Source of the DNA: Terrihabitans soli
GTDB taxonomy: Bacteria > Pseudomonadota > Alphaproteobacteria > Rhizobiales > Methylopilaceae
Length of the DNA: 64,000 nucleotides
Direction of reading: 5' to 3'
Assembly (NCBI RefSeq): GCF_014191545.1
Contig: NZ_AP023361.1
Coordinates: forward strand, 1,020,501-1,084,500
Both the position numbers and the translations under genes were made by a program. Shown piece by piece: positions 1 to 8,592 of the stretch; position 1 is the stretch's first letter; the number at the start of each line of letters is the position of its first letter. Below the pieces are notes generated by a model, which was not told the DNA's origin, made no database searches, and worked only from the letters and a program-made list of their open reading frames with translations.

Positions 1-1
1 G

Positions 2-598
2 CCGCTCGAGACGCTGCACATCTATGGCGCATCCGATTATGCGGTGACGGCGCAGGGCGGCGACTACACCGTTCATGGCGTCGGCGGCATGGATGCGAAC
101 GGCGATCTTTTTCTGCTCGATCTCTGGCGGCGGCAGAGCGCCGCCGACCGCTGGGTCGAAGCGTTCTGCGATCTCGTGCTGAAATGGAAGCCGCTCGGCT
201 GGGCGGAGGAGAAGGGGCAGATAAGAGCGGGGGTCGGGCCGTTTCTCGAACGCCGGATGCAGGAGCGCGGAGCTTTTGTGGCGCGCGAGGCCTTTGCCGC
301 GCGCGGCGACAAAGCGGTGCGCGCGCAATCGATCCGCGGACGCGCCGCGCTCAGGCCGATCCGTCTGCCGCGCAAGGCGCCCTGGGTCGCAGACTTTCTG
401 GCCGAGCTGATGAGTTTTCCGGCGGGCGTGCACGACGATCAGGTCGATATGCTCGGCCTGCTCGGGCAATTGCTCGATACGATGACGGAAGGCTCGGCCG
501 CATCAAAGCCCGGACCGCGCCCACGCCGCGACTGGTTCGACTTTTCCTATGAAGACGAGCCGGATGAGAACGAGAGCGTGAACTGGCGCCTGGTGTGA
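2..598 (+). CDS. Phage terminase large subunit, C-terminal part (truncated by window edge)
   Basis: The frame is open from base 2, so the gene starts before the window; 198 residues are visible. The family is the ATP-driven motor that packages phage DNA, with a C-terminal RuvC/RNase H-like nuclease. The visible part is that nuclease domain: an early Asp in YGASDYAVT, a middle segment WAEEKGQIRAGVGPF, and the late acidic pair in HDDQVDMLG, which match the metal-binding pattern of this domain. The tail is acidic and ends WRLV. No other phage gene follows it directly; the next phage genes begin about 17 kb downstream in the same orientation, and that cluster lacks its own large terminase. The nuclease assignment is firm, but whether it belongs to the downstream cluster is inference. 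Confidence 0.85.
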   Translation, partial: PLETLHIYGASDYAVTAQGGDYTVHGVGGMDANGDLFLLDLWRRQSAADRWVEAFCDLVLKWKPLGWAEEKGQIRAGVGPFLERRMQERGAFVAREAFAARGDKAVRAQSIRGRAALRPIRLPRKAPWVADFLAELMSFPAGVHDDQVDMLGLLGQLLDTMTEGSAASKPGPRPRRDWFDFSYEDEPDENESVNWRLV

Positions 599-604
599 GC
601 TGAG

Positions 605-877
605 CTAGCGAGCGGCCTTTGCTCTCGAACGTTCGGCCAGCGCGCGCAGCTGAGCGTTGTTGCCCTTAAGGCCATTGATCACGTTCTGAGGATCTTTCGA
701 CCCGATATGGGTCGCGCCGCTCTGGGAAAGCTGCCTGATCGCGCGCTCATTCGCCTCGATCTGCTTTTCGATGCAAGCGGTGAACTCAACCCAAGTATCA
801 TGCGACATGTGTACTGTTTCCCGAACAAACTCAGGGAAGTGCACCCTTTTGTTAGCGCGCGGAAAACGATTCGACAT
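605..877 (-). CDS. Hypothetical small helical protein
   Basis: A 90-residue protein I do not recognise. It is rich in charged residues and Gln/Ala/Asn, with a probable long helix in the second half (KQIEANERAIRQLSQSG and an Ala/Arg-rich end). There is no signal peptide or membrane segment. An internal Met at residue 24 (start at 808) would give a 67-residue protein; the first ATG has a purine-rich stretch but no usable spacer, so the start is unsure. It is convergent with the terminase remnant, only 6 bases beyond its stop, so it could be a phage-edge gene. Confidence 0.5.
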   Translation of the reverse strand: MSNRFPRANKRVHFPEFVRETVHMSHDTWVEFTACIEKQIEANERAIRQLSQSGATHIGSKDPQNVINGLKGNNAQLRALAERSRAKAAR

Positions 878-939
878 CTCCTGTATTGTGCTGTCCCGTG
901 GTTCTCCGCACCCAAAGCGCGGTCTACACTCCCGCCGTT

Positions 940-1761
940 ATGGATGCTTTGCGTCGTGCGATCCGGGACCAGGTGAGGGGCCTTGTCGGCAGCAGGGCCG
1001 GTCTGCCGCCGGTCAAGCCTGAGGACTCGCTCTACCCGCCGGGTTCGGCCTGCCGCAAAGTGCATGGCGATTTCACCTCGATGATGATCGGCGGTGTCTC
1101 GGCGCTTCTGATCCAGATGCTTCACCCGGCGGCGCTGGCGGGTGTGTGGGACCACTCCAATTTCCGCGGCGATATTCTGGGACGCCTCAAGCGGACCGCG
1201 CAGTTCATCTCGACGACGACCTTCGGCTCGGTCGAAAGCGCCTATGAAGCCATCGAGCGCGTCAAGGCGATCCACGATCAGGTGCACGGCACTTTGCCGG
1301 ACGGCACTTCCTACAGCGCCAACGATCCCGATGTTCTGACCTTTGTGCATGTTGCGGGGGCAAGCTCGTTTCTGAAGGCCTACCGCCTCTATCGCAATCC
1401 TGCGTTCGATCACCGGGCGCAGGATCTTTATTACCGGGAAGCGGCGGAAATCGCCTTCAAGCTTGGCGCTGAGCGCGTGCCGCGCTCGGTCTATGAGGTT
1501 GAGGAATATTTCGAAGCGATAAGACCCGGCCTTCGCTCGGACAACCGCACGCGCGAAATCCGCAATGCGATCCTCTGGCAAAGGCCGCCGAGTCTTGCGC
1601 TGGCGCCGTTTCAGAGGATTGTATTGACGGCTGGCGTCGACCTTATGCCGGGCTGGGCGGCGCGATTGCACGGCCTGTCCGTGCCGAAGATCGGCCGCCC
1701 GGCGCTGCGCGCCGGCACCAAAGGTGTGGGCGCGCTGGTGCGCTGGGCGCTCAGTTCTTAA
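940..1761 (+). CDS. MpaB/latex-clearing-type oxygenase (DUF2236)
   Basis: A 273-residue member of the DUF2236 family, now described as the catalytic domain of MpaB and rubber oxygenases, haem-dependent enzymes that oxidise hydrophobic substrates. Family signs are the N-terminal GDFTSMMIGGVSALLIQMLHP stretch, followed by AGVWDHSNF, RLKRTAQFI and the conserved FVHVAGASSFLKAY segment with a His usual in the haem pocket. The Met at 940 (MDALRRAI) is preferred because the upstream extension is not family-like. There is no signal peptide. The substrate cannot be told from sequence. The stop at 1761 lies one base from the end of the convergent exporter gene. Confidence 0.8.
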   Translation: MDALRRAIRDQVRGLVGSRAGLPPVKPEDSLYPPGSACRKVHGDFTSMMIGGVSALLIQMLHPAALAGVWDHSNFRGDILGRLKRTAQFISTTTFGSVESAYEAIERVKAIHDQVHGTLPDGTSYSANDPDVLTFVHVAGASSFLKAYRLYRNPAFDHRAQDLYYREAAEIAFKLGAERVPRSVYEVEEYFEAIRPGLRSDNRTREIRNAILWQRPPSLALAPFQRIVLTAGVDLMPGWAARLHGLSVPKIGRPALRAGTKGVGALVRWALSS

Positions 1762-1762
1762 A

Positions 1763-2533
1763 CTATCCAATCAGCCGGGAGATCTGCTTCAGGCAAATGA
1801 CGGCCCCGGCGATAAAGACCGAAACGCCGAACAGCACTTCAAGCGTGCGCGGCTTTGAGGCCAGATGCCGATCCAGGAAGATACCGAAAGCGGCTCCCAG
1901 ACCCCCGCCGGCGGTCGTTGCCGCGGCGAGGCGGAAATCCACGGAGCCGTGGAGCGTGTAGGTGACGGATGTCGCCAGCGCAAAAACCGATGCGACGGCG
2001 AGCGAGGTTCCGATGGCCGATGACATGGCAATGCGCGCCACGCGGCGAAGCGCCGGAACGATCAGAAATCCCGCGCTGATGCCGAAGAAGCCGGAGACGA
2101 GACCGACCGCGGTGCCGCACAAAGCGAGTTTGGGATGGGAGGTTTTTCCCGCCGCGTGATGCGTTTCGCAGGAACGCGGGATTATCGAGCGGACACCGAT
2201 ATAAAGCATAAGGCCGCCGAGCAGTATCAGGAGTTGATCGCCCGGCACCTGTTGCGCTGCGATTGCACCGGCGCATACGCCGGCAAGGCCGAAGCCGCCG
2301 AACCATTTTGCAAGGTCCCAGCGCACATGACCCGCACGCGCGCGGGCGAAGAAGCTCAGCAGTAAAATCGCCGTGATGGCGGCCGCGCTCGTTCCGATCG
2401 CAAGATGCGTATCGCCAATGCCGACAAAATAGATCAACAATGGAACGCACAAAATAGAACCGCCGCCCCCAAGGGCGGCGGTGATTGTGCCGACGATCAC
2501 GCCGGATAAAATCGCGGCGACAGCTTCAAACAT
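1763..2533 (-). CDS. TauE/SafE family anion exporter
   Basis: A 256-residue inner-membrane protein with about eight hydrophobic segments arranged as two similar halves, the usual plan of TauE/SafE permeases, which export sulfite, sulfoacetate or other organosulfur anions. The first half has the typical GGGGSILCVPLLIYFVG stretch and the second the related FGISAGFLIVPALRR. Each half opens with a glycine-rich re-entrant-like segment, as is normal. The gene stands alone, convergent with the oxygenase gene, so its substrate is not indicated by context. Confidence 0.85.
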   Translation of the reverse strand: MFEAVAAILSGVIVGTITAALGGGGSILCVPLLIYFVGIGDTHLAIGTSAAAITAILLLSFFARARAGHVRWDLAKWFGGFGLAGVCAGAIAAQQVPGDQLLILLGGLMLYIGVRSIIPRSCETHHAAGKTSHPKLALCGTAVGLVSGFFGISAGFLIVPALRRVARIAMSSAIGTSLAVASVFALATSVTYTLHGSVDFRLAAATTAGGGLGAAFGIFLDRHLASKPRTLEVLFGVSVFIAGAVICLKQISRLIG

Positions 2534-2614
2534 CTATAAAATAGCTCGTTTTATTGCTTCGTTCAGAGACTCCTGATTAGTTCGCCGGCGTCGAAAAGTC
2601 CAAACAGACTAAAG

Positions 2615-2644
2615 CCGCCGGACGATTATGTCCGGCGGTTTTCT
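2615..2644. terminator. Hairpin terminator between exporter and Ser/Gly-rich protein gene
   Basis: CCGCCGGAC (2615-2623) pairs with GTCCGGCGG (2630-2638) around a six-base loop, followed on the plus strand by TTTTCTTT. It sits just past the 3' end of the minus-strand gene at 2662-3567. The T-rich side is on the plus strand, so its strength for the minus strand is uncertain. Confidence 0.6.
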
Positions 2645-2661
2645 TTATCCAGATCGCTCGC

Positions 2662-3567
2662 TCAGACGGCGAGGCCCGTAACGACACCGTCGCTGTTGAT
2701 GGCACACGACACGCGGGCCTGACGGCTTCCGGTTGCGCCGGGATAGACCACACGCAGATTGACCGGGGCGACGCCGCCGCCGCTGGCCGTGGGCGAAAAC
2801 CTGCCGCCGCTCGCAGCTTCGACGGAGAGCGCGCCATAAGCCTTCGCCGCGCGGGCGGCAGCAAGCTGGCACGCCGAGACGATGCTGGCCGGAGTTCCGG
2901 CTTTCGGATCCAGTTTCGATCCGGAAGATTCTGTCCGTACAGGACCACTCGCCGAGGCGCGGCCTTCCTGAAGACGAGCCTCGCTGCAGCTTCCTTGCTG
3001 AACGCAACTTCCGCCGCCGCCGGGCTGGAGAGAGGCGGGAAGGGGCAGGAGAAGAAGCGCCGCCGCGGCAGGCGAAGAAACGGCCGCAATCGCCGGCGAC
3101 TGCGCCTCTTGACCGGACGAGGGCTGCGATGTTCCAAGACCGCCGACCGTTGCTGATATGCCCGCGCCGCTGACCGATGTGCCAACGCTCAGGCCACCGA
3201 CGGACGTGCTGGTGGAGACGCCCGAGCGGCTGACCGAAGCGCCGACGCCCGCGGCACTGCCGACCGAGGAACTGACGGATGCGCCGGAGCGGCTGACCGA
3301 TGCGCCGGCGCTGATGCCACCGACGGATGCGCCGGCCGATATGCCGCCGCGCCCGACCGAGGCTCCGGCGGAGATGCCGCCGCTTTTGCTTTTCGAAGAG
3401 CTGCTGCTGCTCGCTGCGCCGCCCGAACTCGAAGAGCCGGATGATGTGCTCTTGCCTTTGCCGCGGCCGCCAAGGCCGCCGCCCAACCCGCCAAGGCCGA
3501 GCGCATCGGCCGGCAGCGCAAGCGCAAATGTGATGGCGACCGCTGTCGCCGCGGTTTTCCTGAACAT
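2662..3567 (-). CDS. Secreted Ser/Gly-rich repeat protein
   Basis: 301 residues, function unknown. An N-terminal signal peptide (MFRKTAATAVAITFALALPADA) leads into a glycine-rich stretch and a long Ser/Gly/Ala low-complexity region with repeats such as GASVGRGGISAGASV and SRSGASVSSSV. The C-terminal third is an ordinary-looking domain with four cysteines (SCVQQGSC, then SACQLA and VSCAIN). The start at 3567 is chosen because AAGGGAGG lies a few bases ahead of the ATG; an upstream ATG at 3615 overlaps the previous stop as ATGA but has no such site and would spoil the signal peptide. It probably follows the gene at 3612-4193 in one transcript. Export is supported; an envelope or surface role is inference. 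Confidence 0.7.
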   Translation of the reverse strand: MFRKTAATAVAITFALALPADALGLGGLGGGLGGRGKGKSTSSGSSSSGGAASSSSSSKSKSGGISAGASVGRGGISAGASVGGISAGASVSRSGASVSSSVGSAAGVGASVSRSGVSTSTSVGGLSVGTSVSGAGISATVGGLGTSQPSSGQEAQSPAIAAVSSPAAAALLLLPLPASLQPGGGGSCVQQGSCSEARLQEGRASASGPVRTESSGSKLDPKAGTPASIVSACQLAAARAAKAYGALSVEAASGGRFSPTASGGGVAPVNLRVVYPGATGSRQARVSCAINSDGVVTGLAV

Positions 3568-3611
3568 TGGATCCTCCCTTCGGTGGCCTCGTTGGCAATT
3601 GCGTTTCGATG

Positions 3612-4193
3612 TCATGGCCGCAGCTCTCCCGGCAGAGTGAGCGCAGGCGGTTTCGCTGCGGCGCGATCCGGGTTTCGCCGCGCCGGTGCGTCTGTGTTTT
3701 TCGCTGGCTTATCGACGAGGGAGGCGCGTCCCGAACGCAGGACCGAATGGGCTTTGCCCGGCTTGCGCTCCGGGCGCGGTTTTTCTACGGGCGTTGGCGA
3801 CACCGGAAGACTGGATGGCGGTTCAACCGTCTCGGGATCGGCGGATGCCGATGCGCCGGTTTGTCCGGTCTTCGGCGTGATACTGCCCGGCAGCCATTCT
3901 CCATCCGCGGTGACGGAGAGGATGTCCGTCGATGGTTGAAACAGATGTGCGGTCAGTTCGGGCGCGGTGACCGAGGCGGGATCGATGTCCCAGTTCTTCG
4001 CCGTGCGCGGATCGAAGGGTGAAGGCATATCAGTCACATATTCCGGCGCGGCGCGGTCCAGTCCTTCACGCAGGGCATCGCGCGCACGCTCCATCTCCTG
4101 CGGCGTTGCAGCGTCCTGCGCACAAGCGGGCTGATATCCGAGGAGGGAGAAGGCAAGGCAAAGGCCTGCCCTCCGCAAGGGAAGGTTTTTCAT
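3612..4193 (-). CDS. Secreted hypothetical protein, Pro-rich C-terminus
   Basis: 193 residues with a signal peptide (positively charged start, hydrophobic LCLAFSLLGYQPACA, cleavage after CAQ). The mature part has a short helical segment (PQEMERARDALREGLDRA), a middle region and a basic Pro/Ala/Lys-rich tail that looks disordered and ends GELRP. I do not recognise the family. Its stop is about 45 bases before the start of the next exported protein on the same strand, so the two are likely co-transcribed periplasmic or surface proteins. Confidence 0.65.
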   Translation of the reverse strand: MKNLPLRRAGLCLAFSLLGYQPACAQDAATPQEMERARDALREGLDRAAPEYVTDMPSPFDPRTAKNWDIDPASVTAPELTAHLFQPSTDILSVTADGEWLPGSITPKTGQTGASASADPETVEPPSSLPVSPTPVEKPRPERKPGKAHSVLRSGRASLVDKPAKNTDAPARRNPDRAAAKPPALTLPGELRP

Positions 4194-4333
4194 GACGCCA
4201 CGAATTTTCGATCATCGCGGCGCCAAGGCCGCTGTGAGATGAGTCGCTTTTTCGGCGAATCGTTCCCGGCGAAGCGCGCAATTTCGGCTTCGCAGCGCGC
4301 CGTATTTTTCAGGATGAGGCACCGGAAAGCGAA

Positions 4334-4362
4334 ACGGCCACGCGGTTCAACCGCGTGGCCGT
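4334..4362 (-). terminator. Hairpin terminator after OmpA-family gene
   Basis: ACGGCCACGCGG (4334-4345) pairs perfectly with CCGCGTGGCCGT (4351-4362) around TTCAA. On the minus strand it is followed by a T-rich stretch (TTTCGCTTTCC). It lies 27 bases past the stop of the minus-strand OmpA-family gene. Confidence 0.7.
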
Positions 4363-4388
4363 TGCAGTCTCAGCAGTTTAGCGAAGCC

Positions 4389-6290
4389 TTACTGCGGCGC
4401 CGCCTGGCTTTGCTGCGTGTTGAGCAGCGAGGTGATGTTGCGGATCGTCACGCGGCGGTTTTCAGGATTGGCCGCGAGCGTGTTCACCTTCAGATAGTCC
4501 TCGCCGTACCCTTGAGTGACCAGGTTCTCGGCGGGGATCTGATAATACTGGGTGAGGATGGCCGCGACTTCTTCGGCGCGGCGATCCGACAGTGAGAGAT
4601 TGTCGACCTGTGAGCCGACGGCGTCGGTATGGCCCTCGACCAGATAGACCTCGGCAGGATCGCGATCGATCACCGCCTTCATGGCGCGCGCCAGATCGTC
4701 GAGCTTGGCAATCTGATCGTCCGGAACGGTCCATTCGCCGGTCGGGAAGGTGAGCGAGTTCAGATCGACCGAGCGCACGCGTTCGCGCAGACGGACATTC
4801 TGGGTGACTTCCTCGAGCGAATAGGGCCGTTCGCTCTCCACCAGCGGCGGCGCATCGAACGCTTCCTCGAAGTCCTCATAGGACGCAGCATCCGCATCGA
4901 CGATGTATTCATCGCGCGGAATGCCGACGCGCACCGGCGCCAGATCGAGATAGAACTCGAAATGCGGACCGCGATTGCGGTCACGGTCGCGCCAGCCGCG
5001 GTCGCGATCCCAGCGGCCGCCGCGCTCCCAGGCGCGTTCGTTGTCGATGATGATGACTTCGCGCCCCTGGAAGCGGCGGACGCGGCGGACGAGATTGCCG
5101 TCATCGTCGCGGATCGTGACGATTTCCGAACCGTCGGGACGCTGAATGACCGTCACCGTCTGATTGCCGCGGCGCTCTTCCCGCACATCGCGGGCGTTGC
5201 GGCGTAGACGTTCGCTTTGATCACTGCGAATGGTCGTGCGGTCGCCGTCGCGGATAATGACGCGGTCATTGCCCTCGCGGATCACCGTGCGGTTGCCCTG
5301 TTCCTCGACGCGGCGGTCGAAGCGCCGGTCGAGCTTCTCATCGCGCTGCTGGAAGTCGCGCTTGGCGCGCTGTTCGGCACGGATGCGCTGTTCGGGCGTG
5401 CGCTGTCCGCCCTTGAGTTCTTCCGGCGGAATGGCGGGCTGCTCGCCGGCGGGCGGCGGAGCGGGCGCTGTGGACGGCGCCTCGGGCGCGGTCTGCACGG
5501 GCGGCGGCGGCGGCAACTGCTTGCCGGCACCTGCGGGCGGCGCACCCGGACCCTGATCGCCCGGGCCGCGGTCGCGCTGGCCACGAGGCGGCGGGGGAGC
5601 TTCCGGCGTAACAGGTGCCGGCGGCGGAGACAGATCCGGAGACACAGGTGCAGCCGGCGTCTCGGTGCGCGGCGGCAGCGGCGGGACCGGAGGTGTGGGA
5701 CCACCGGTCTTTTCCTGCTGACGGTCCTGGCGCCGTTCCTGGCGATCCTGCTGCCGCTCCTCGCGGCGCAGCTTACGGTCGTCCGGCGCTGACGGCGGCG
5801 CTCCGGGCGCAGCGGCAGGCGGAAGCGGTTCGACGGCCGCAGGAGGAAGCTGTTTCTGAACCGGCGGAATCGGGGGAGCGTTCTCGACCGGGGGCGGAGC
5901 CTGTCTTTCGATACGCGGCGGAGGGGCCTGGCGTTCGACCGGGGGCGGCAGCTGCCTTTCGACCGGAGGCGGCAATTGTTTTTCGATCGCGGGCGGCGCC
6001 TGTTCCGGCGGAGCCTGGCGCTGCTGCCGCTGCTCCTGGCGTTGCTGGCGCTGTTCCTGACGCTGCTCCTGGCCCTGCTGGCGCTGTTCCTGACGTTCCT
6101 GCTTCTTCTGCTCGCGGCCTTCGCCCCGCTTTTTCTGTTCTTCGGGCGGCGGAACCACGCCGGGCGGCGGCGGGGGTACTTCCGCCTGCGCCACGACAAG
6201 CGGCGCGCTTTCGGCAAAGGCGAAGGAGCCGAAAGCGACAGCGCCGGACATCATCGTGCCGGCAAGAAGGACGGAGGCGAAGTGTTTCAT
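4389..6290 (-). CDS. OmpA-family protein with long Gln/Arg and Pro-rich region
   Basis: 633 residues. A signal peptide (to about residue 27) is followed by proline runs, a strongly charged Gln/Glu/Arg coiled-coil-like tract (RQEQRQQRQ repeats, residues about 55-90), a Pro-rich linker, a second charged region, and a middle region containing VTVIQRPDGSEIVTIRDDDG. The C-terminal 120 residues are an OmpA peptidoglycan-binding domain: VYLVEGHTDAVGSQVDNLSLSDRR and the downstream YGE...NRRVTI pattern carry the Asp and Arg that hold diaminopimelate. It should sit in the periplasm or outer membrane, tethered to the wall. The long low-complexity spacer could span the periplasm; that part is inference. 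There is no beta-barrel-like region, so it is not a classical OmpA porin. Confidence 0.85.
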   Translation of the reverse strand: MKHFASVLLAGTMMSGAVAFGSFAFAESAPLVVAQAEVPPPPPGVVPPPEEQKKRGEGREQKKQERQEQRQQGQEQRQEQRQQRQEQRQQRQAPPEQAPPAIEKQLPPPVERQLPPPVERQAPPPRIERQAPPPVENAPPIPPVQKQLPPAAVEPLPPAAAPGAPPSAPDDRKLRREERQQDRQERRQDRQQEKTGGPTPPVPPLPPRTETPAAPVSPDLSPPPAPVTPEAPPPPRGQRDRGPGDQGPGAPPAGAGKQLPPPPPVQTAPEAPSTAPAPPPAGEQPAIPPEELKGGQRTPEQRIRAEQRAKRDFQQRDEKLDRRFDRRVEEQGNRTVIREGNDRVIIRDGDRTTIRSDQSERLRRNARDVREERRGNQTVTVIQRPDGSEIVTIRDDDGNLVRRVRRFQGREVIIIDNERAWERGGRWDRDRGWRDRDRNRGPHFEFYLDLAPVRVGIPRDEYIVDADAASYEDFEEAFDAPPLVESERPYSLEEVTQNVRLRERVRSVDLNSLTFPTGEWTVPDDQIAKLDDLARAMKAVIDRDPAEVYLVEGHTDAVGSQVDNLSLSDRRAEEVAAILTQYYQIPAENLVTQGYGEDYLKVNTLAANPENRRVTIRNITSLLNTQQSQAAPQ

Positions 6291-6718
6291 CCCGTAAGCT
6301 GCTTTCTTTTATGTGTAGAGACAGGAGCAAGACGCGAACTTCCGTGCGCCGCGCGGGCTGAAGGCCCGCTTGCAAACGCACGACAATCGGTAAGGTTGCC
6401 GAACATTCGCTCCTCGCTCCCCGATCGGAGAGACGCCTGAGCATTGCGATGCAAGTGTCTGAATTAAGGCGCGATTACACGACTGTTCGATGAACGGGCG
6501 TTCATCTCGGACGACACTCTAGCACCTGTTTTTTGCAGGCCCGGCGCCAAGTTTCCACCGGGCCGTACGCAATGTCCCGGAATGTAAGACGCCGGGCGGC
6601 GTCCTATCTATGTCGCACGCCGAAGCGTGCTCTGCCTTAAACGCGCTTGCGGTTGGGCCGGACCGGATCCTAGGTCCCGGTCCGGTTCCTGATTTTCTGC
6701 GGTCCGCGCGCGGGAATT
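6291..6718. other. 428-base intergenic region
   Basis: No convincing gene. It should hold the promoter of the minus-strand OmpA-family gene. Visible structure: a perfect inverted repeat GATGAAC-GGGC-GTTCATC near 6489-6506, which could be an operator, and a hairpin GGACCGG / CCGGTCC near 6660-6685 just past the end of the zinc-ribbon gene, which may act as its terminator although no T-run follows. Confidence 0.4.
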
Positions 6719-7018
6719 TCAGTCGAAATCGAAAATCTCGCCGAGCAGCGATTTCTTGCGGCGGCGCTTGTCATAGCCATAGCCATCGCGATGGCCGCTG
6801 TCGGGGCGGTAGCCGTGATCGGGCCGAAACTCCTGCGGCCGTTCGCGATAAGGCTGCGCTCGAGCCGGCTGCGGTGCGGCGTCGGACCGTTCGATGATCT
6901 TGTCGAGTTCGCCGCGATCGAGCCACACGCCGCGGCATTTCGGGCAGTAGTCGATTTCGATGCCCTGGCGATCGCTCATCGTAAGATCCGTCCCGTCAAT
7001 CGGACATTTCACCCGCAT
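6719..7018 (-). CDS. TFIIB-type zinc-ribbon protein
   Basis: 99 residues. The N-terminal 45 residues form a zf-TFIIB-like domain: CPIDGTDL supplies the first metal-binding Cys and YCPKCRGVWLDRGELDKII supplies the second pair plus the Trp-Leu-Asp-Arg-Gly-Glu-Leu signature of this family. The rest is a low-complexity Pro/Arg/Tyr/His/Asp-rich region ending in a basic KRRRKK patch and acidic tail. Members are common in bacteria but have no firm function; a nucleic-acid or protein-binding role is only a guess. Confidence 0.8.
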   Translation of the reverse strand: MRVKCPIDGTDLTMSDRQGIEIDYCPKCRGVWLDRGELDKIIERSDAAPQPARAQPYRERPQEFRPDHGYRPDSGHRDGYGYDKRRRKKSLLGEIFDFD

Positions 7019-7235
7019 TTCCTCCTGTCACTGAAGACATCACGAGATGGGTTCAGCCGGAGGGCGCGTCAAGCGCGCTTGTATGGACAGATGCGCACAT
7101 TGGCCGGGCGTCTAAAGTACTTCTACGGTGAGTTTCCGAGAAGAGTTCGTGTGTCGCCCGCGCGGCTGAAACCGCCGGCAAACGTCACCCGGCGCGCCGC
7201 AATCGCACGATGACCTCCGGGCTGAGGTCGTCCGC

Positions 7236-8141
7236 TTAGCGGCCGATCCGCTCATCGAGCGCATCGAGGACGCGAGCCGACGTGGCGGGATGGAATTTGC
7301 GGGCAAACAGCGCCGATGTTTGGACAAGCGCCGGCAGATCTTCGAGTCCAAGTGTTTTCGGGTGCGGCCCGCCGGCGCTCCAGTCGATGTAATGAACACC
7401 ATGCAAGGTCGCGGGCAGGGCATCGCCGCGCGTTGCATCCTGCGAGATGACCGTATTGGCGTCGGCTTTGAGAGCCGTCTGTACGAAATGTTCTCCGCGG
7501 TCGCGGGCGCGCGCGATCCAGCGCATGAAGACGGTATTTTCGTCGGCAAAGCGCAGAACGGTTTCGGCGCCTTTGCGCGACAGAGCCCACCACATCGCGC
7601 CGTGATAGATCACATATCCGCGGGGCGGACGACGCGGGATTTTTGCCGCCAGCTTACGGGCAAAGGCAGCCATTTTTGGGACCGGCGAAAGCCTGTCGTT
7701 GAACAGTTCGATGTCTCCGATGTGAAATTTCAGATTGTGATCTTGCGGCGTGGGGCCGTTCCACACGACTTTGCGACCCACGCGGATAAAATCCGTGTCC
7801 TCATTTGCCAGAAGAAAATCGCGGATGTCGCCGAGCGGCTTGATCGGATAATCGGCGGCCGACAGCATGACGAAGCGGCAGGCTCCGGGATAAGTCTGCA
7901 GCGCGTGGCGAAGGCAGTTCAGCACCGCCAGCATATGACGCGAGCCGCCCCATAAAATCGAAACACGCTTGCCGTCGGGAATGAAGTCTGCGTCCTGGAT
8001 GCGGAAGTCTGCGATGTCGGCTTTCTTGTCGATGTGGACGAGCACCCGCGCCCAGGGCGATGCGAGCCGCGAGACCAGCCGCTTGAGCGCCGCCGGATTG
8101 TCATGTGCGCAGATGATGAAAACGACGGCATCAGCGTTCAT
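7236..8141 (-). CDS. GT14 (core-2/I-branching type) glycosyltransferase
   Basis: 301 residues resembling bacterial members of glycosyltransferase family 14, which includes beta-1,6-N-acetylglucosaminyl and xylosyl transferases. The N-terminus reads VVFIICAHDNPAALKRLV, followed by VLVHIDKKAD, SILWGGSRHMLAVLNCL and the family-typical MLSAADYPIKPL, then HGAMWWALSRKGAETVL and a later HYIDW. There is no membrane segment, so it is probably cytoplasmic. The sugar and acceptor are not predictable. It is monocistronic here, and a role in exopolysaccharide or envelope glycan synthesis is inferred. Confidence 0.8.
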   Translation of the reverse strand: MNADAVVFIICAHDNPAALKRLVSRLASPWARVLVHIDKKADIADFRIQDADFIPDGKRVSILWGGSRHMLAVLNCLRHALQTYPGACRFVMLSAADYPIKPLGDIRDFLLANEDTDFIRVGRKVVWNGPTPQDHNLKFHIGDIELFNDRLSPVPKMAAFARKLAAKIPRRPPRGYVIYHGAMWWALSRKGAETVLRFADENTVFMRWIARARDRGEHFVQTALKADANTVISQDATRGDALPATLHGVHYIDWSAGGPHPKTLGLEDLPALVQTSALFARKFHPATSARVLDALDERIGR

Positions 8142-8326
8142 GTTTGCCCGCTATCGCATCGATTTGTTGCAGCTCCCGCATTCGCAGAGTGCGTGCAAAG
8201 TATGACACGCAAAATCCGCGCCGCTGCATGCGCAATTTGCATGGACGAAATGTTCCCGAAACATCGCATTGCTATCGCGCATGGCCGTGTATGGCGGGGG
8301 AGTGGATATTGAGTGGAGGAAATCCA

Positions 8327-8380
8327 ATGCCGCTTCTGATCGCCGAAATTTTTATCGAAGGAAAATGGCCCCGGCGCTGA
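8327..8380 (+). CDS. Possible 17-residue microprotein or leader ORF
   Basis: A very short reading frame (MPLLIAEIFIEGKWPRR) preceded by a strong ribosome-binding site, GGAGGAAAT, at good spacing, and followed 20 bases later by a strong plus-strand terminator. No larger gene follows before that terminator, so this is either a tiny protein, or part of a small transcript, or chance. Most of the surrounding 450-base gap (8142-8592) shows nothing else coding. Confidence 0.3.
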   Translation: MPLLIAEIFIEGKWPRR

Positions 8381-8400
8381 TCGCGCGCCGTCAAACGAAC

Positions 8401-8430
8401 AAGGCTCCGCCTGTTGGCGGAGCCTTTTTT
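8401..8430 (+). terminator. Strong intrinsic terminator
   Basis: AAGGCTCCGCC (8401-8411) pairs with GGCGGAGCCTT (8416-8426) around TGTT, with six T residues at 8425-8430. It ends a plus-strand transcript of unknown start within the gap before the autotransporter gene. Confidence 0.85.
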
Positions 8431-8592
8431 GTGCGCCGCTTTTCGGCATCGTCCGGAGCGATCCGTCGGCCGGCGGCGGTGAGAAGGTGCCAACGTACCA
8501 CCGGTTGCAAATCGGCGCCCCATTTCCCCTTTGTTAAGCATAAACCCGTGTAATCCGCCCCAGGTCACAACCGGTTGCTCGGGGCGGAGGGG

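Noticed and set aside
679-1770. 363-residue minus-strand frame over the oxygenase gene
   Set aside because: Antisense shadow of a clear family protein; Arg/His-rich composition typical of a false frame.
3158-3640. Pro/Glu/Leu-rich plus-strand frame
   Set aside because: Complement of the Ser/Gly low-complexity gene; no ribosome site.
5217-6440. Long open frames on the plus strand over the OmpA-family gene
   Set aside because: High-GC antisense shadows without recognisable domains.
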